A stretch of 64,000 bases of DNA from Flavobacteriales bacterium UBA1986. GTDB lineage: Bacteria; Bacteroidota; Bacteroidia; Flavobacteriales_G; Salibacteraceae. The notes under the pieces were generated by a model. The model made no database searches. It was not told the origin of the DNA and saw only the letters and a program-made list of their open reading frames with translations. Positions 27,649 to 37,744 of the stretch are shown piece after piece; within the stretch, counting starts at the first letter, position 1, and each line of letters begins with the position of its first letter. The stretch covers positions 43,461 through 107,460 of the forward strand of contig DDDG01000019.1 of assembly GCA_002336245.1 (NCBI GenBank), written 5' to 3'. The position numbers were made by a program, and so were the translations under genes.

Positions 27649-30108
27649 ATGCTCCAGAGAAGTGCCCAGTTAACTCTCTTGATTGTCCTTCTGACATTCA
27701 CTACAAAATCTTCAAATAGTCAGACCTACTGCGTTCCGAGCCATGGAAATGCAAGTTACTTCCTGTCCAGCTTTAGCACCAGCGGAGCGCATGTAAACAT
27801 TAATAACCCTTCAGGTTTACCACCAGGGGGAGTGTATTACACCGACTTCAGCTCGAGCCAATACGTGAAGGCCGATCCTGGCGATGCGGTGAGTTGGAGC
27901 ATGACTACAAGTCAATACTACACCTAAAAGAGAATATGGGTCGATTGGAACCGAGACGGCGATTTTGTAGATGTTGGTGAAACGATGTACGGATCAAATG
28001 TGGTTGGCGCTACGATTGCAGGAAGCTTTAATATTCCAAGTACTGCTAGAGGTCAATATCGAATGCGGGTTCAAATTCGTTATTACGGCAGCGTTCCAAG
28101 TCCTTGTGGCTACTACCTATATGGAGAAACTGAGGATTATTCTCTTCTAGCGACTACCGGAAATGACTTGAAAGTGGTTGACCTCGAAAAAGGAATTTAC
28201 TGTTCGGGCAGCCAGAGTGTAAAGGCTTTAGTAAAGAATGAGGGCAACAACAACATCACAAGTTTTAAGGTCAATGCAAGTTTGGGGAGTACCAATTTTT
28301 CCACTTACAACTACTCAGGAACACTGCAGCCCGACAGCTTTCTTCTGGTCACTTTAGGAAATCACAGTTTTTCAACTTCAAGCATCGACACACTTTCGTT
28401 GTTCAGCTATGATCTCAATTCTGGCATCGATTCGAATACTTTAAATGATACACTCACCGGAGTTTACCGAGCGGGATTAACTGGCACCTACACCATCGGT
28501 GGGACGAGCCCCGATTACACCGGATTTTCTAAGGCCGGAATTGAGATGGCTCAGAAGTTTCACATTGAGGAGAAGGACACGATTACAGGCATTGCCTTCT
28601 ATTTGAATTTCCCTCAATTGGGCGACTCCATAAAAGTGAAATTATATGAAGACAGCTCAGGGCCAGGCTCTGTGTTAGCAGAGTCGAACTCTTATAGGAT
28701 TGTGAGCAATGCGGGTCGATCGTATTACCTCGAGTTTAGTTGCCTTGAAGTGCTCGACTCGGGCTCCTACTTCATCGCCCTTGAGCAGATGAGTGCACGT
28801 CCGATTACTCTTGGAATGAGCAAAGGGAATTTCCGTTCCAATGTGGCCTTTGCAAAAGACACTTCCGGTCTTTGGTCCTCCATGGAATCTCAAGGATTGC
28901 CATACCTCTTCAGTCTTCGAATGATCCTCGACCAGTATGACTTAGCGCAAATCAATCTTCCGAGCAGCCTTTGTTCAAATGGTGACAGCCTGGTGGTAAG
29001 CGCCATTCCTGCAGGTGGAATATTCAGTGGAATTGGCCTTCGTAACGACAGTATTTTTGACCCAGGCCTCAGTGGTGTAGGTAGTTTTGAAATTCGATAT
29101 ACTCTGTTAAACAGTCGAGGTTGTGTCGATACCAGTGGACATACAATTCGGGTGGATACGGTGCCAACAGTGAGCTTTACAAACCCCGCCGATCTTTGTG
29201 AAACTGCTGCGCCAATAAGTCTGAGCAGTGGCTTGCCAGCGGGAGGAGTTTACAGTGGTCCGGGAATTAGTGGATCTAACCTCTTCGACCCTTCAAGTGT
29301 TGGGGCAGGAAGCTATGCACTTCAGTATCGTTACGGCGACATCAATGGATGTAAAGATTCGACGGCCGCACAAATCGTTGTTGTGGGGGCGCCAAGTGTA
29401 AGTTTTGGTTCAGTGCCTGATGTTTGTGCCGATGCTTCGAGCTTTCCGTTGTTTCAAGGTAGCCCGAGTGGAGGAGTTTATTCAGGAACTGGAATAAGTA
29501 GTGACTCAATTTTTGACCCCAGCTCATCTGGAGTGGGAGTATTCACCATCGACTACACCTTCACCGATTCGCTTTTATGTTCTGGAAGTGCCAGTCAGGA
29601 TGTTGTTGTGAATGCACTTCCGCTTGTAGACCTTGGTGATGATTTGGAATTGTGCGGAACTCAACTGGACACAGTCGACGCCGGAAATCCAGGTTCAACT
29701 TACCTGTGGAGCAATGGTAAAACAGATCAGTCGTTTTCCGTCAACCAAAGCGATACACTTTGGGTTCAAGTAACCGATGTCAATTTATGCGTAGGCACCG
29801 ACACCATTGTGGTAAACAACACTGGAGTTTGTGTTGGTGTAAATGAGTTGAATCAATTGGGTGCGCGAATCAAGCTATTCCCGAACCCAACAGAGGGAGC
29901 CTTTCACATCTCAATTTTAGGCTTGGAAGGACTTGTACAGGTCGAAGTGCGGGATGCTAGGGGGAAACTCATTCGCTCCAAAGAAATTCATACAACCGGA
30001 AATCTTTCTGTACACCCCATAAACCTTATGAATGAGTCTGGGGGTATCTATACAGTGAGTCTTCTTCACTACTCTGGTACTGTGAGTTATCGCATAAGCG
30101 TGAAGTAA
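27649..30108 (+). pseudogene. T9SS-sorted GEVED-domain surface protein interrupted by an in-frame TAA
   Basis: A signal peptide (LTLLIVLLTFTTKSSNSQ) and the start of a GEVED domain (TYCVPSHGNAS) are read up to TAA at 27925-27927. The same frame then continues without a gap: KRIWVDWNRDGDFVDVGE, RMRVQIRYYG and YGETEDYSLL are the second half of that domain. Without the stop the product would be about 819 residues. After the GEVED domain come Ig-like modules, three tandem repeats with GGVYSGxGI and DSIFDP motifs (28950-29615), a SNGKTDQSF module, and a T9SS type A sorting domain (FPNPTEG, SGGIYTVSLL). CAA-to-TAA would explain the stop. Downstream starts (ATG 27985) would lack a signal peptide, so the gene is probably inactive, unless the stop is read through or is a sequencing error. 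Confidence 0.78.
28950..29615 (+). repeat. Three tandem ~75-residue modules in the GEVED gene
   Basis: Three coding repeats of about 225 nt each share the pattern: short strand, Cys, PxGGxYSGxGI, (N/D)SIFDP, then a strand and a second Cys. They resemble modules in the 1574-residue protein at 36520-37215. Confidence 0.7.
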
Positions 30109-30130
30109 GCTCGCCTTAATTGAGAATTTC

Positions 30131-30138
30131 TACTTTTG
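30131..30138 (+). promoter_or_regulatory. -7 box for the dipeptidyl-peptidase III gene
   Basis: TACTTTTG fits TAnnTTTG exactly and lies 24 bp before the ATG at 30163. A TTG start at 30136 would lie within this box, which supports the ATG. No clear -33 element. Confidence 0.5.
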
Positions 30139-30162
30139 GTTCCCTTCGAAAAATCAAGGAAT

Positions 30163-32190
30163 ATGAAATACTGGACACTAGCATCTATTTTGGCACTTTC
30201 AATTCTTTCGGCATGCGCGCCAGCCGAGCAAAAAGAAGAATCTACTGAGATGGCTGAGGCTCAGCCGACGGACGAATTCGAATATTTGGCCGAGCAGTTT
30301 GCCGATCTTAAGATCATCCGTTACCAAGTTCCTGGATTCGATAAGTTGAGTCTCGATCAGAAGAAGCTTGCCTACTACTTGTATCAGGTTTCACTTGCAG
30401 GTCGCGACATCATTTGGGACCAGAATTACCGTCACAATTTGAGCATTCGAAAAGCACTCGAACACATTGTATCGAATTACGAAGGGGATAAGACTACCAA
30501 GGATTGGGAGAATTTCATGGTTTATACCAAACGCGTTTGGTTTGCAAATGGAATTCACCACCACTATGGTATGACGAAGTTTACTCCAGAGTTCTCTCAG
30601 GATTATTTTAAGTCACTGATGGAGGCGACTTCAACAGAGGTTTCCGATGAGGTGCTTTCAGCGATTTTCGATCCAGCAGTAGATGCGAAAAGAGTGAATC
30701 TTGATCCCAAGAAAGATTTGGTGCAAGCATCTGCCAATAACTTTTACGACCCGAGCATTACAGAGGCTGAGGTTGATGCCTATTATGCCGAGAAAATTGA
30801 CAAGACAAGTGCAACTCCAGTTTCTTATGGCTTGAATTCGAAGCTTGTGAAAAGAGATGATGGAAGCCTACAAGAAGTTCCATGGAAAGTAGGTGGGATG
30901 TACGGAGCCGCCATTGAAGAAATGGTTTCTTGGTTGGAAAAAGCAGTTACTGTTGCTGAAAGCGAAGACCAGAGAAAAGGCTTTGAATTGCTCATTGAGT
31001 TTTACAAAACAGGTGATCTCAAAACTTGGGACGACTATTCAATCCAATGGACTAAAACCACTGGAGATGTACTCGACTACATCAACGGGTTTATTGAAGT
31101 ATACGGAGATTCGAAAGGTTTTAGAGGAACATACGAGTCGATCATTCAAATGGAAGATTTCGACGCTTCTGCACGAATGAAAGTTGTTGCAGATAACGTA
31201 CAATGGTTTGAAGACAATTCTTCCATTCTTGATGAACACAAAAAAGCAAGTGTTACTGGAGTTACTTATAAGGTTGTAAACGCCATTATGGAAGCAGGTG
31301 ATGCTTCTCCGTCTACCCCAATTGGAGTGAACTTGCCAAACGCCAACTGGATTCGCGCAAACCACGGTTCAAAGTCGGTGAGTTTAGGAAACATCGTTGA
31401 GGCCTACAGTCAAGCTGGCGGTAAGAGCATGTTGAAAGAGTTCACCCTTACAGAAGAGGAGTTCAATCGCTCTGATGAGCATGGAAAACTGGCTTCGAAA
31501 CTTCACACTGCATTGCATGAGGTTGTAGGTCATGCTTCAGGAAAATTGAACGATGGTGTGGGAACGCCAAAAGAGACGCTTAAAAATTATGCAAGCACTC
31601 TGGAAGAAGGAAGAGCCGACTTGGTGGCCTTGTACTACCTCTTGGATTCGAATCTGATCAAATTGGGTTTGATGGAGAGTTTGGAAGTAGGGAAGGCTGA
31701 ATACGACAGCTACATCCGGAACGGAATGATGCTTCAATTGCGTCGCTTAGATCCGGGAGAAGTAATTGAAGAGGCACACATGCGAAATCGCCAATTGGTT
31801 GCAGGCTGGGCTTATGAAAAGGGAATGGCCGAGAATGTGATTGAAAAAGTCACCCAAGAAGGTAAGACCTATTTCCGTGTCAACGACTACGAAAAATTAC
31901 GAGTCATATTTGGAGATTTACTGCGCGAAATTCAACGCATCAAATCTGAAGGTGACTATGACGCTGGACGAGATTTGGTTGAGAATTACGGGGTTCAGGT
32001 AGATGCAGACTTACATCAAGAAGTTCTCAGTCGTTCTGAAAGCCTCGGCATTCCTCCGTACGGTGGATTCATCAACCCTCGCCTTGTTCCAGTGATGGAA
32101 GGTGAGAACATCATCGACGTGAAAGTTGAGTATCCATCGGACTTCACAAAGCAGATGCTCGAGTACGGAAGCAAGCATTCCTTCTTGTAG
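30163..32190 (+). CDS. Dipeptidyl-peptidase III-like (M49) zinc peptidase, lipoprotein
   Basis: The enzyme family removes dipeptides from the N-terminus of peptides using zinc. The 675-residue protein has a lipoprotein signal (MKYWTLASILALSILSAC), so it is probably anchored in the envelope, unlike cytosolic DPP III of eukaryotes. The M49 motif is present: HEVVGH at residues 452-457 with two zinc His and the catalytic Glu453, and EEGRAD (481-486) supplying the third ligand Glu482. Family motifs are HEXXGH and EEXRAE/D. The N-terminal lobe includes YQVPGFDKLSLDQKKLAYYL. It lies after the interrupted GEVED gene, has its own -7 box and ends at a strong terminator. Confidence 0.88.
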   Translation: MKYWTLASILALSILSACAPAEQKEESTEMAEAQPTDEFEYLAEQFADLKIIRYQVPGFDKLSLDQKKLAYYLYQVSLAGRDIIWDQNYRHNLSIRKALEHIVSNYEGDKTTKDWENFMVYTKRVWFANGIHHHYGMTKFTPEFSQDYFKSLMEATSTEVSDEVLSAIFDPAVDAKRVNLDPKKDLVQASANNFYDPSITEAEVDAYYAEKIDKTSATPVSYGLNSKLVKRDDGSLQEVPWKVGGMYGAAIEEMVSWLEKAVTVAESEDQRKGFELLIEFYKTGDLKTWDDYSIQWTKTTGDVLDYINGFIEVYGDSKGFRGTYESIIQMEDFDASARMKVVADNVQWFEDNSSILDEHKKASVTGVTYKVVNAIMEAGDASPSTPIGVNLPNANWIRANHGSKSVSLGNIVEAYSQAGGKSMLKEFTLTEEEFNRSDEHGKLASKLHTALHEVVGHASGKLNDGVGTPKETLKNYASTLEEGRADLVALYYLLDSNLIKLGLMESLEVGKAEYDSYIRNGMMLQLRRLDPGEVIEEAHMRNRQLVAGWAYEKGMAENVIEKVTQEGKTYFRVNDYEKLRVIFGDLLREIQRIKSEGDYDAGRDLVENYGVQVDADLHQEVLSRSESLGIPPYGGFINPRLVPVMEGENIIDVKVEYPSDFTKQMLEYGSKHSFL

Positions 32191-32212
32191 GGAGAACGGA
32201 ATGAAGAAATCG

Positions 32213-32238
32213 AAGGGGGCAATTTGCCCCCTTTTTTT
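32213..32238 (+). terminator. Rho-independent terminator after the M49 peptidase gene
   Basis: The stem AAGGGGGC (32213-32220) pairs with GCCCCCTT (32226-32233) around a 5-nt loop AATTT and is followed by a run of seven T (32232-32238). Confidence 0.9.
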
Positions 32239-32286
32239 GTGATGTGAATCATGGATTTCACGGACTTCTCGAACTATCTTTTTCCT

Positions 32287-32835
32287 ATGAGAAAACAAAC
32301 AACACTGGCTCTAATGATGATTGTATTTGCTGCCCTATTCTCCTGTAAGGCGAGACAAGAATTGCCCACAGTAAAAGACCTAGACATCTCCAAATATTCG
32401 GGGACTTGGTATGAAATTGTGCGCATGCCAAGCAGTTTCGAAAAGAATTTGAAATGTGTAACGGCCACTTACACTCCTATGGAATCTGGTAAAATCAAAG
32501 TCCTGAATCGCGGAGTCAAAATTTCCTCAGGCAAGAGTGAAGAGATTACTGGCTCTGCTAAGGTTCCCGATGACGATTTTCCGGGCAGATTGAAAGTGAC
32601 CTTTTTCTGGCCTTTTGCAGGAAATTATTACGTGATCGAATGCGCCGATGATTATTCGTGGGCTATGGTCGGTGATCCGTCAAGAAAGTATTTGTGGGTG
32701 CTGAACCGAGAAGCTCAAATGGATGAACAAAAACTGGGCGACCGCCTGAAGATAGCCGCGGAACTCGGATTTGACGTGGAAGCCCTAGAGTACATTGCCC
32801 ACGACTGTGCTCTTGAGTCTGAAAAGACTGAATAG
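32287..32835 (+). CDS. blc: Lipocalin, Blc-type outer-membrane lipoprotein
   Basis: Bacterial lipocalins of the Blc type bind lipids or lysophospholipids at the outer membrane. The 182-residue protein has a lipobox (IVFAALFSC) and the lipocalin signature DISKYSGTWYEIVRMPSSFEK, followed by strands such as CVTATYTPMESGKIKVLNRG and GRLKVTFFWPFAGNYYVIECADDYSWAMVG. The C-terminal helix region (LGDRLKIAAELGFDVEAL) is also typical. The frame is open from 32251, but the ATG at 32287 places the signal at the N-terminus. The gene is short of any obvious partner. Confidence 0.88.
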   Translation: MRKQTTLALMMIVFAALFSCKARQELPTVKDLDISKYSGTWYEIVRMPSSFEKNLKCVTATYTPMESGKIKVLNRGVKISSGKSEEITGSAKVPDDDFPGRLKVTFFWPFAGNYYVIECADDYSWAMVGDPSRKYLWVLNREAQMDEQKLGDRLKIAAELGFDVEALEYIAHDCALESEKTE

Positions 32836-32968
32836 GTTGAGAAGTGAGAGTTTATGTTTTCTCTCCTTTCTTTGAACTGAGTTCAACAAACCACTGAGGA
32901 AAGCTTTGCGAATCTAGCTGACTTCAAGGCCTCAGTTTCATACCTTTATACTCTAAAATCCTAGAAGT

Positions 32969-35900
32969 ATGAAGAAGGTCTTAATAGCACTTTGCCTTGT
33001 TTGGTCGTTCAGTGCCAATGCTCAACTCAACCTGTACAGTTTACAATCCCTTTCTGGAAACTTCGACACTCTCGTCTCTGGAAACAGAGTTACAGCCATC
33101 GAAGCCGACGACGAGGAGTCTGGCGGAATTCCGCTTGGGTTTAACTTCGTGTTCGACGGCGATACCTTTCAGCACGTGCAAACCTCTTCTAATGGGGTTT
33201 TGTTTTTCGATACTACTTCAAATTATGTCACTCCTACAAATGATCTAGACTTCAGCTCAACATCCATTCGCCCGTTGTTGGCACCTCTATGGGACGACCT
33301 TGACGGACGTGCAACTGGAGGTTCAAAAGCTTCTTGGGATACGACTGGGTCAGCGCCAAACCGTGTGTTCACCTTTGAATGGTTGCGTTACGAATGGTAT
33401 TATCAATCCAATGTCCCGGTAATTTCCTTCCAGGTGAAACTCTATGAGTCGACCAATGTCATTGAATACATCTATCAACAAGAAAGTGGGAACCCACTCT
33501 TTGGTTCCGCATCAATTGGTTTAGCGAGTTCGAGTACTGGAAGTGGAAATTTTCTGTCTTTAGATGGTACGGGATCAAGTCCGGGCTATTCTACTACGAC
33601 GGAATACTCGAGCTTGAGTTCAAAGCCTGCGACAGGTCAGATCTACAGATTTCTTCCACCTAAAGACAGGGACATCGGTATACAAGGCATCGTAAGCGTT
33701 CCTTGTGGCGGAACTTCTGATGTTGTAGTTGTCTTGAAAAATTATGGTCAAGACACGGTGACCTCTGCCAATGTTGGTTGGAGTGTTGCTACCAATGGTG
33801 GAACTCCTGCAAGTCAAACTGGAGCTTCCTGGACAGGATCCTTGCTTTCAGGAGATACTGCGCATGTAAACCTTGGCTCCTTCTTGTTTTCTTCCAGTGC
33901 AAGCTATGACCTCATAGTCTATTCGGATGCGCCAAATGGCTTGACGGACGAACAAGTGGTGAATGATACATTAAACCAAAATGGCTTTAGAACTGGAATG
34001 TCGGGAACTTATACCATTGGAGGTGCGGGTCCAGATTATCCAAATTTCTCGGCTGCAGTAGCAGCTCTAGATAGTTTTGGAGTTTGTGGAAATGTGAATT
34101 TTGATGTCCGATTTGCGGGCTATAATGAGCAAGTCGTCATCGGCTCTATCACGGGTGCTGGTCCTAGCGCGACCATTACGTTTAAAGCAGCACCTGGTGC
34201 AGCTGCAATTCCTGAGATGTATTACATCGGAAGCTCTTCCGACAATTACATCGTTCGTTTTGAGGATGCCTCTTATGTGACTTTCGACAGTATTTTCCTC
34301 GATAACACGGGTACGCTTTACGGTCACGCCGTTGAATTCTTGGGTTCCAATTCAAACATCACCATTCAGAATTGTCGCTTGCGCTCCTCAACTTCCAATA
34401 CGAGTACCAATGGGGCGATTATTTACGACTATACCGGTACAGGAAACAAATCGAACGACATTACCATAAAAAATAATTCCCTGGAAAATGGAAGTTATGG
34501 GATGTACATCTATGGCGCTAGTTCTACTGATTTTCAAGAAAACTTTGAGATTACCGGAAACAGCATCAGCAATTTCTATTACATGGGAATTTCGTGTTAC
34601 TACACTGCTAATGGGCATATCGATGACAACTACATTGAGGATTTGGGAACCTATACTTCGCCTAGAGGGATTTACGCCTACTATTCCGATACACTTTCAG
34701 CTCAAGGCAATGAGGTCTTGTTGAATGGGACTTCTTCACCTTACGGGATCTACATGTACAATTGCGATGGTTCCACCTCGAAGCCCACTATTTGTGCGAA
34801 CAATTCAGTGGCGATGTACAATCCGAACGCTACGGGAAGCCCTTACGGCATCTATGGAGCAGAAGGTACGGAGAACAGAATTTACTTCAATTCGATTCGC
34901 CTCGAAAGTGGAGGAACTTCTTCAAGAGCCTTGTACTTAGCCTTTAGTTCGGGTGATAATGCCATCGTCATGAACAATACAGCCTCAAACTTTGGACAGG
35001 GCTATGCGGTTTACACAAACCCATTTACAGGTGTTGATAGTTCTGACTACAATAACTTCCATTCATTGGGTTCGAACTTGGGGTATTGGGGAGGCAATCG
35101 AACCAGCTTAACCATCTATGCAGCATTGTCTGGGAAAGAATCCAATTCGATTTCTGTAGATCCAAATCACTGGAGCTCGACAGACCTTCGAACACGCTCG
35201 GTAGATTTGAACAACTCTGGGACTCCTCGAAGTCTCGTTACTGAAGATTTCTTCGGAACTACTCGAAGTACAACTTCACCAGATATAGGACTTGAAGAGT
35301 ACACTCCTCCAGCAAAGGATGTTGGTGTGCTTGGAATCATTAACGATTTGAGTGCCTGCGGAGTAACGAACCAAGATGTGAAAGCCATCGTAAAGAATCA
35401 TGGTACGGCGGCTCAGTCGAACATTCGGGTGGTACTTGAAGTAAGTGGAGCAGTTACATCCACGCTGGTCGATACATTAACTGGGAGTCTCGCGAGTGGG
35501 GCAACGGATACGGTGACCTTCTCTTCAATCAATACATCCGTAGGCGGAATCTTAAATTTCCGTTCGTACACTGATTTTTCGGGAGATACCATTGGAGCCA
35601 ACGACACGATAGAGTTTGGTGGACTTACAGTTCGAGCTCTGCCTACAGCTCCAGTAGTTCAAGATTTTAGCATTTGCTTCGGGACCGATACACTTGTAAC
35701 AGCAAGTTCTTCCTTGGATTCTGTTGAATGGTACAGCAGTGCAACATCCAACACTCCATTGTATGTTGGAAGCACTTACGGAATTACTGGATTGGCACAA
35801 ACCGACACTTTTTACCTAGAAGGCTATGACATGAGTAAAGAATCCTTGGGTGCCGTAGATAGTGCCATTGGGTTTGGAAATAATTACACATCGATGACTG

Positions 35901-37693
35901 ACGGACTTGTATTTAACGTCTACAACTCAATTACCCTAGATTCTGTAACAGTCTATCCAAACGGCGGAGGAAATGTTGTGGTGATTTTAGAGAACTCGGC
36001 AGGAAGCATTCTCCAGAGCAAAACCATCGCAGTTAGTTCTGCAGGGATGAAACGCATTTCAGTCGACTTCGACATTCAACCGGGTAACAATTATGCATTG
36101 CATGCGAACACAACAACTACAGGTGGATTGTTTAGAAATTCTGGCGGCGCTACTTATCCGATGGCCAATGCAGGAAGTGATGTAGAGATTACCCAAACCA
36201 TCAATAATTTGGCTGGTTACTACTATTTCTTCTACGATTGGGCCATTACTGTTGAAGGATGCCACAGTGAACGTATTCCGATGGAAGTTACAGTCGACAG
36301 TCTTCCAATCCTCAATCTTGGAGCAGATACAGGCTATTGCGTAGGAACGAGCTTAGGATATACCCTAAACGCTTACAACGATTCGGCAACTTACTTATGG
36401 CACGACAATTCGACGAATCCTAGCTTTACCTTCAATGGTGCTGGAAATTATTCTGTGGAGGTAACAACTCCAGCTGGTTGTTCTATAAGTGACACCATAG
36501 TCGTTTCAACCTTTGCTCCTCCAACGGCAACTCTTATTGCTCTTACGGATGTTTGCGAGAGCAGTGCACCATACATCTTTACAAATGGTGGTGGAACTCC
36601 TGCCGGTGGAACAGGACTTTATTTAGGTCCGGGCATCGTATCCGATTCGGTGTTCTCACCGGGTGCGGCTGGCGACGGAACCCATACCATTCGATATGTA
36701 TACGCCAGTGGACCTGGTTGTGCAGATACAACGACCTCAAGCATCGTTGTTAAGCCCAAGCCTACGGCTTCATTGTCAACCATTCCTAGTGTTTGTGCCA
36801 ATGGCGCGCCCTTTACCTTAAATCAGGGTAGTGGAGTGCCAGCTGGCGGAACGGAATTGTACTTCGGCCAAGGAGTAACGGGAGGCCAGTTCAACCCGAT
36901 TGTTGGTATCGGAAAATATGATGTTGGATATGTGTATACCGGAACCAATGGTTGCGTGGACACAGTGATTCAAGAAGTAAGCGTAGATAGTTTGCCGACA
37001 GTAAGCCTTGGTTCAGTGGCTTCTGTTTGCGAGAGCGCTACGCCATATGCATTGACTCATGGAAATCCTTCTGGAGGTGTTTATTCAGGAACGGGAATTT
37101 CAAACGATTCGATTTTTAACCCTTCGATCACGGGTGGAGGAACACAGTCCATTTCATACAATTTTACCGACGACAATGGCTGTTCAGGAAGCGCTTCAGG
37201 TGTACTTCGTGTAAACGCCAATCCTGTGGTAAACATCGGTCCGGATACAGTGATTTGTGAAGGAGAAACTTATTTTCTTGATGCGGGCTTTGGATTTAGT
37301 GGATACGAATGGAGTACAGGCAGTACAGCGAATTCAATAGCTGTAGTGAGTGCTGGAGTTTACACCATCACTGTGAGTGATTCTCGTGGTTGTTTAGGCG
37401 TTGATTCTATCGAGGTGACGATTGAAGTTTGCACCGGACTTGAAGAATTGGCCAAATCAGGCATCGAGCTCTTCCCGAATCCATCGAGCGGTACAATTCA
37501 CTTGAAAAGCTTGAACTCATCTGCGCTTTCAAATCTTGAAATACTTGACGTGAGCGGGCGCATTGTGCACAAAAGTGCAGGTAAGCTGTCTTCAGATCTA
37601 AGTTTGGAATTGGGCGACTTAAGCCCGGGCATATACACTTTGAAAGTAGAGAAAGAGGGCGAAGCTCTTCAGCTGAAATTCATCTTGGAATAA
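32969..37693 (+). CDS. Large T9SS-sorted surface protein with beta-helix and Ig-like repeats
   Basis: The 1574-residue protein has a signal peptide (MKKVLIALCLVWSFSANA), an N-terminal domain (GIPLGFNFVFDGDTF, SSNGVLFFDTTS), an Ig-like domain, then a right-handed beta-helix region at about residues 350-620 with repeated N-I-T-I-x-N and GIYxY patterns (NITIQNCRL, NDITIKNNSL, FEITGNSISN). Further Ig-like domains, an adhesion-type module, and tandem modules with GGxxxYxGxGI follow. It ends in a T9SS type A sorting domain: FPNPSSGTIHL, SGRIVH and SPGIYTLKVEKEG. The likely role is surface adhesion or carbohydrate contact; no enzyme motif was seen. A near-consensus -7 box TACCTTTA lies at 32941-32948. 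Confidence 0.85.
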   Translation: MKKVLIALCLVWSFSANAQLNLYSLQSLSGNFDTLVSGNRVTAIEADDEESGGIPLGFNFVFDGDTFQHVQTSSNGVLFFDTTSNYVTPTNDLDFSSTSIRPLLAPLWDDLDGRATGGSKASWDTTGSAPNRVFTFEWLRYEWYYQSNVPVISFQVKLYESTNVIEYIYQQESGNPLFGSASIGLASSSTGSGNFLSLDGTGSSPGYSTTTEYSSLSSKPATGQIYRFLPPKDRDIGIQGIVSVPCGGTSDVVVVLKNYGQDTVTSANVGWSVATNGGTPASQTGASWTGSLLSGDTAHVNLGSFLFSSSASYDLIVYSDAPNGLTDEQVVNDTLNQNGFRTGMSGTYTIGGAGPDYPNFSAAVAALDSFGVCGNVNFDVRFAGYNEQVVIGSITGAGPSATITFKAAPGAAAIPEMYYIGSSSDNYIVRFEDASYVTFDSIFLDNTGTLYGHAVEFLGSNSNITIQNCRLRSSTSNTSTNGAIIYDYTGTGNKSNDITIKNNSLENGSYGMYIYGASSTDFQENFEITGNSISNFYYMGISCYYTANGHIDDNYIEDLGTYTSPRGIYAYYSDTLSAQGNEVLLNGTSSPYGIYMYNCDGSTSKPTICANNSVAMYNPNATGSPYGIYGAEGTENRIYFNSIRLESGGTSSRALYLAFSSGDNAIVMNNTASNFGQGYAVYTNPFTGVDSSDYNNFHSLGSNLGYWGGNRTSLTIYAALSGKESNSISVDPNHWSSTDLRTRSVDLNNSGTPRSLVTEDFFGTTRSTTSPDIGLEEYTPPAKDVGVLGIINDLSACGVTNQDVKAIVKNHGTAAQSNIRVVLEVSGAVTSTLVDTLTGSLASGATDTVTFSSINTSVGGILNFRSYTDFSGDTIGANDTIEFGGLTVRALPTAPVVQDFSICFGTDTLVTASSSLDSVEWYSSATSNTPLYVGSTYGITGLAQTDTFYLEGYDMSKESLGAVDSAIGFGNNYTSMTDGLVFNVYNSITLDSVTVYPNGGGNVVVILENSAGSILQSKTIAVSSAGMKRISVDFDIQPGNNYALHANTTTTGGLFRNSGGATYPMANAGSDVEITQTINNLAGYYYFFYDWAITVEGCHSERIPMEVTVDSLPILNLGADTGYCVGTSLGYTLNAYNDSATYLWHDNSTNPSFTFNGAGNYSVEVTTPAGCSISDTIVVSTFAPPTATLIALTDVCESSAPYIFTNGGGTPAGGTGLYLGPGIVSDSVFSPGAAGDGTHTIRYVYASGPGCADTTTSSIVVKPKPTASLSTIPSVCANGAPFTLNQGSGVPAGGTELYFGQGVTGGQFNPIVGIGKYDVGYVYTGTNGCVDTVIQEVSVDSLPTVSLGSVASVCESATPYALTHGNPSGGVYSGTGISNDSIFNPSITGGGTQSISYNFTDDNGCSGSASGVLRVNANPVVNIGPDTVICEGETYFLDAGFGFSGYEWSTGSTANSIAVVSAGVYTITVSDSRGCLGVDSIEVTIEVCTGLEELAKSGIELFPNPSSGTIHLKSLNSSALSNLEILDVSGRIVHKSAGKLSSDLSLELGDLSPGIYTLKVEKEGEALQLKFILE
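36520..37215 (+). repeat. Three tandem Cys-containing modules in the large surface protein
   Basis: Three consecutive coding modules of about 75-80 residues start PTATLIALTDVCESS, PTASLSTIPSVCANG and PTVSLGSVASVCESA. Each has a GG...YxGxGI turn, most with DS(V/I)F(S/N)P, and a second Cys. The third is very close to a module in the interrupted GEVED gene (GGVYSGTGIS with DSIF). Confidence 0.75.
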
Positions 37694-37706
37694 GAACAAA
37701 AAAGGA

Positions 37707-37737
37707 GGCCACCTCGCCGCGATGCGGAAAGGTGGCC
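37707..37737. terminator. Shared bidirectional terminator between the surface protein gene and rnpB
   Basis: GGCCACCT (37707-37714) pairs with AGGTGGCC (37730-37737). On the minus strand the stem is followed by TCC and a run of six T, ending rnpB; on the plus strand a short GTTTT follows, so it may also stop the surface protein transcript. Confidence 0.7.
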
Positions 37738-37744
37738 GTTTTGC

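Noticed and set aside
22596..27927. Alternative genetic code
   Set aside because: TAG, TAA and TGA all end otherwise intact genes in this window, for example hldA, aspC and the lipocalin at TAG, eno and trxB at TAA, carA at TGA.
28950..37215. Possible CRISPR or DNA-level repeat array
   Set aside because: The repeats are protein-level modules with diverged DNA, not short identical direct repeats with spacers.
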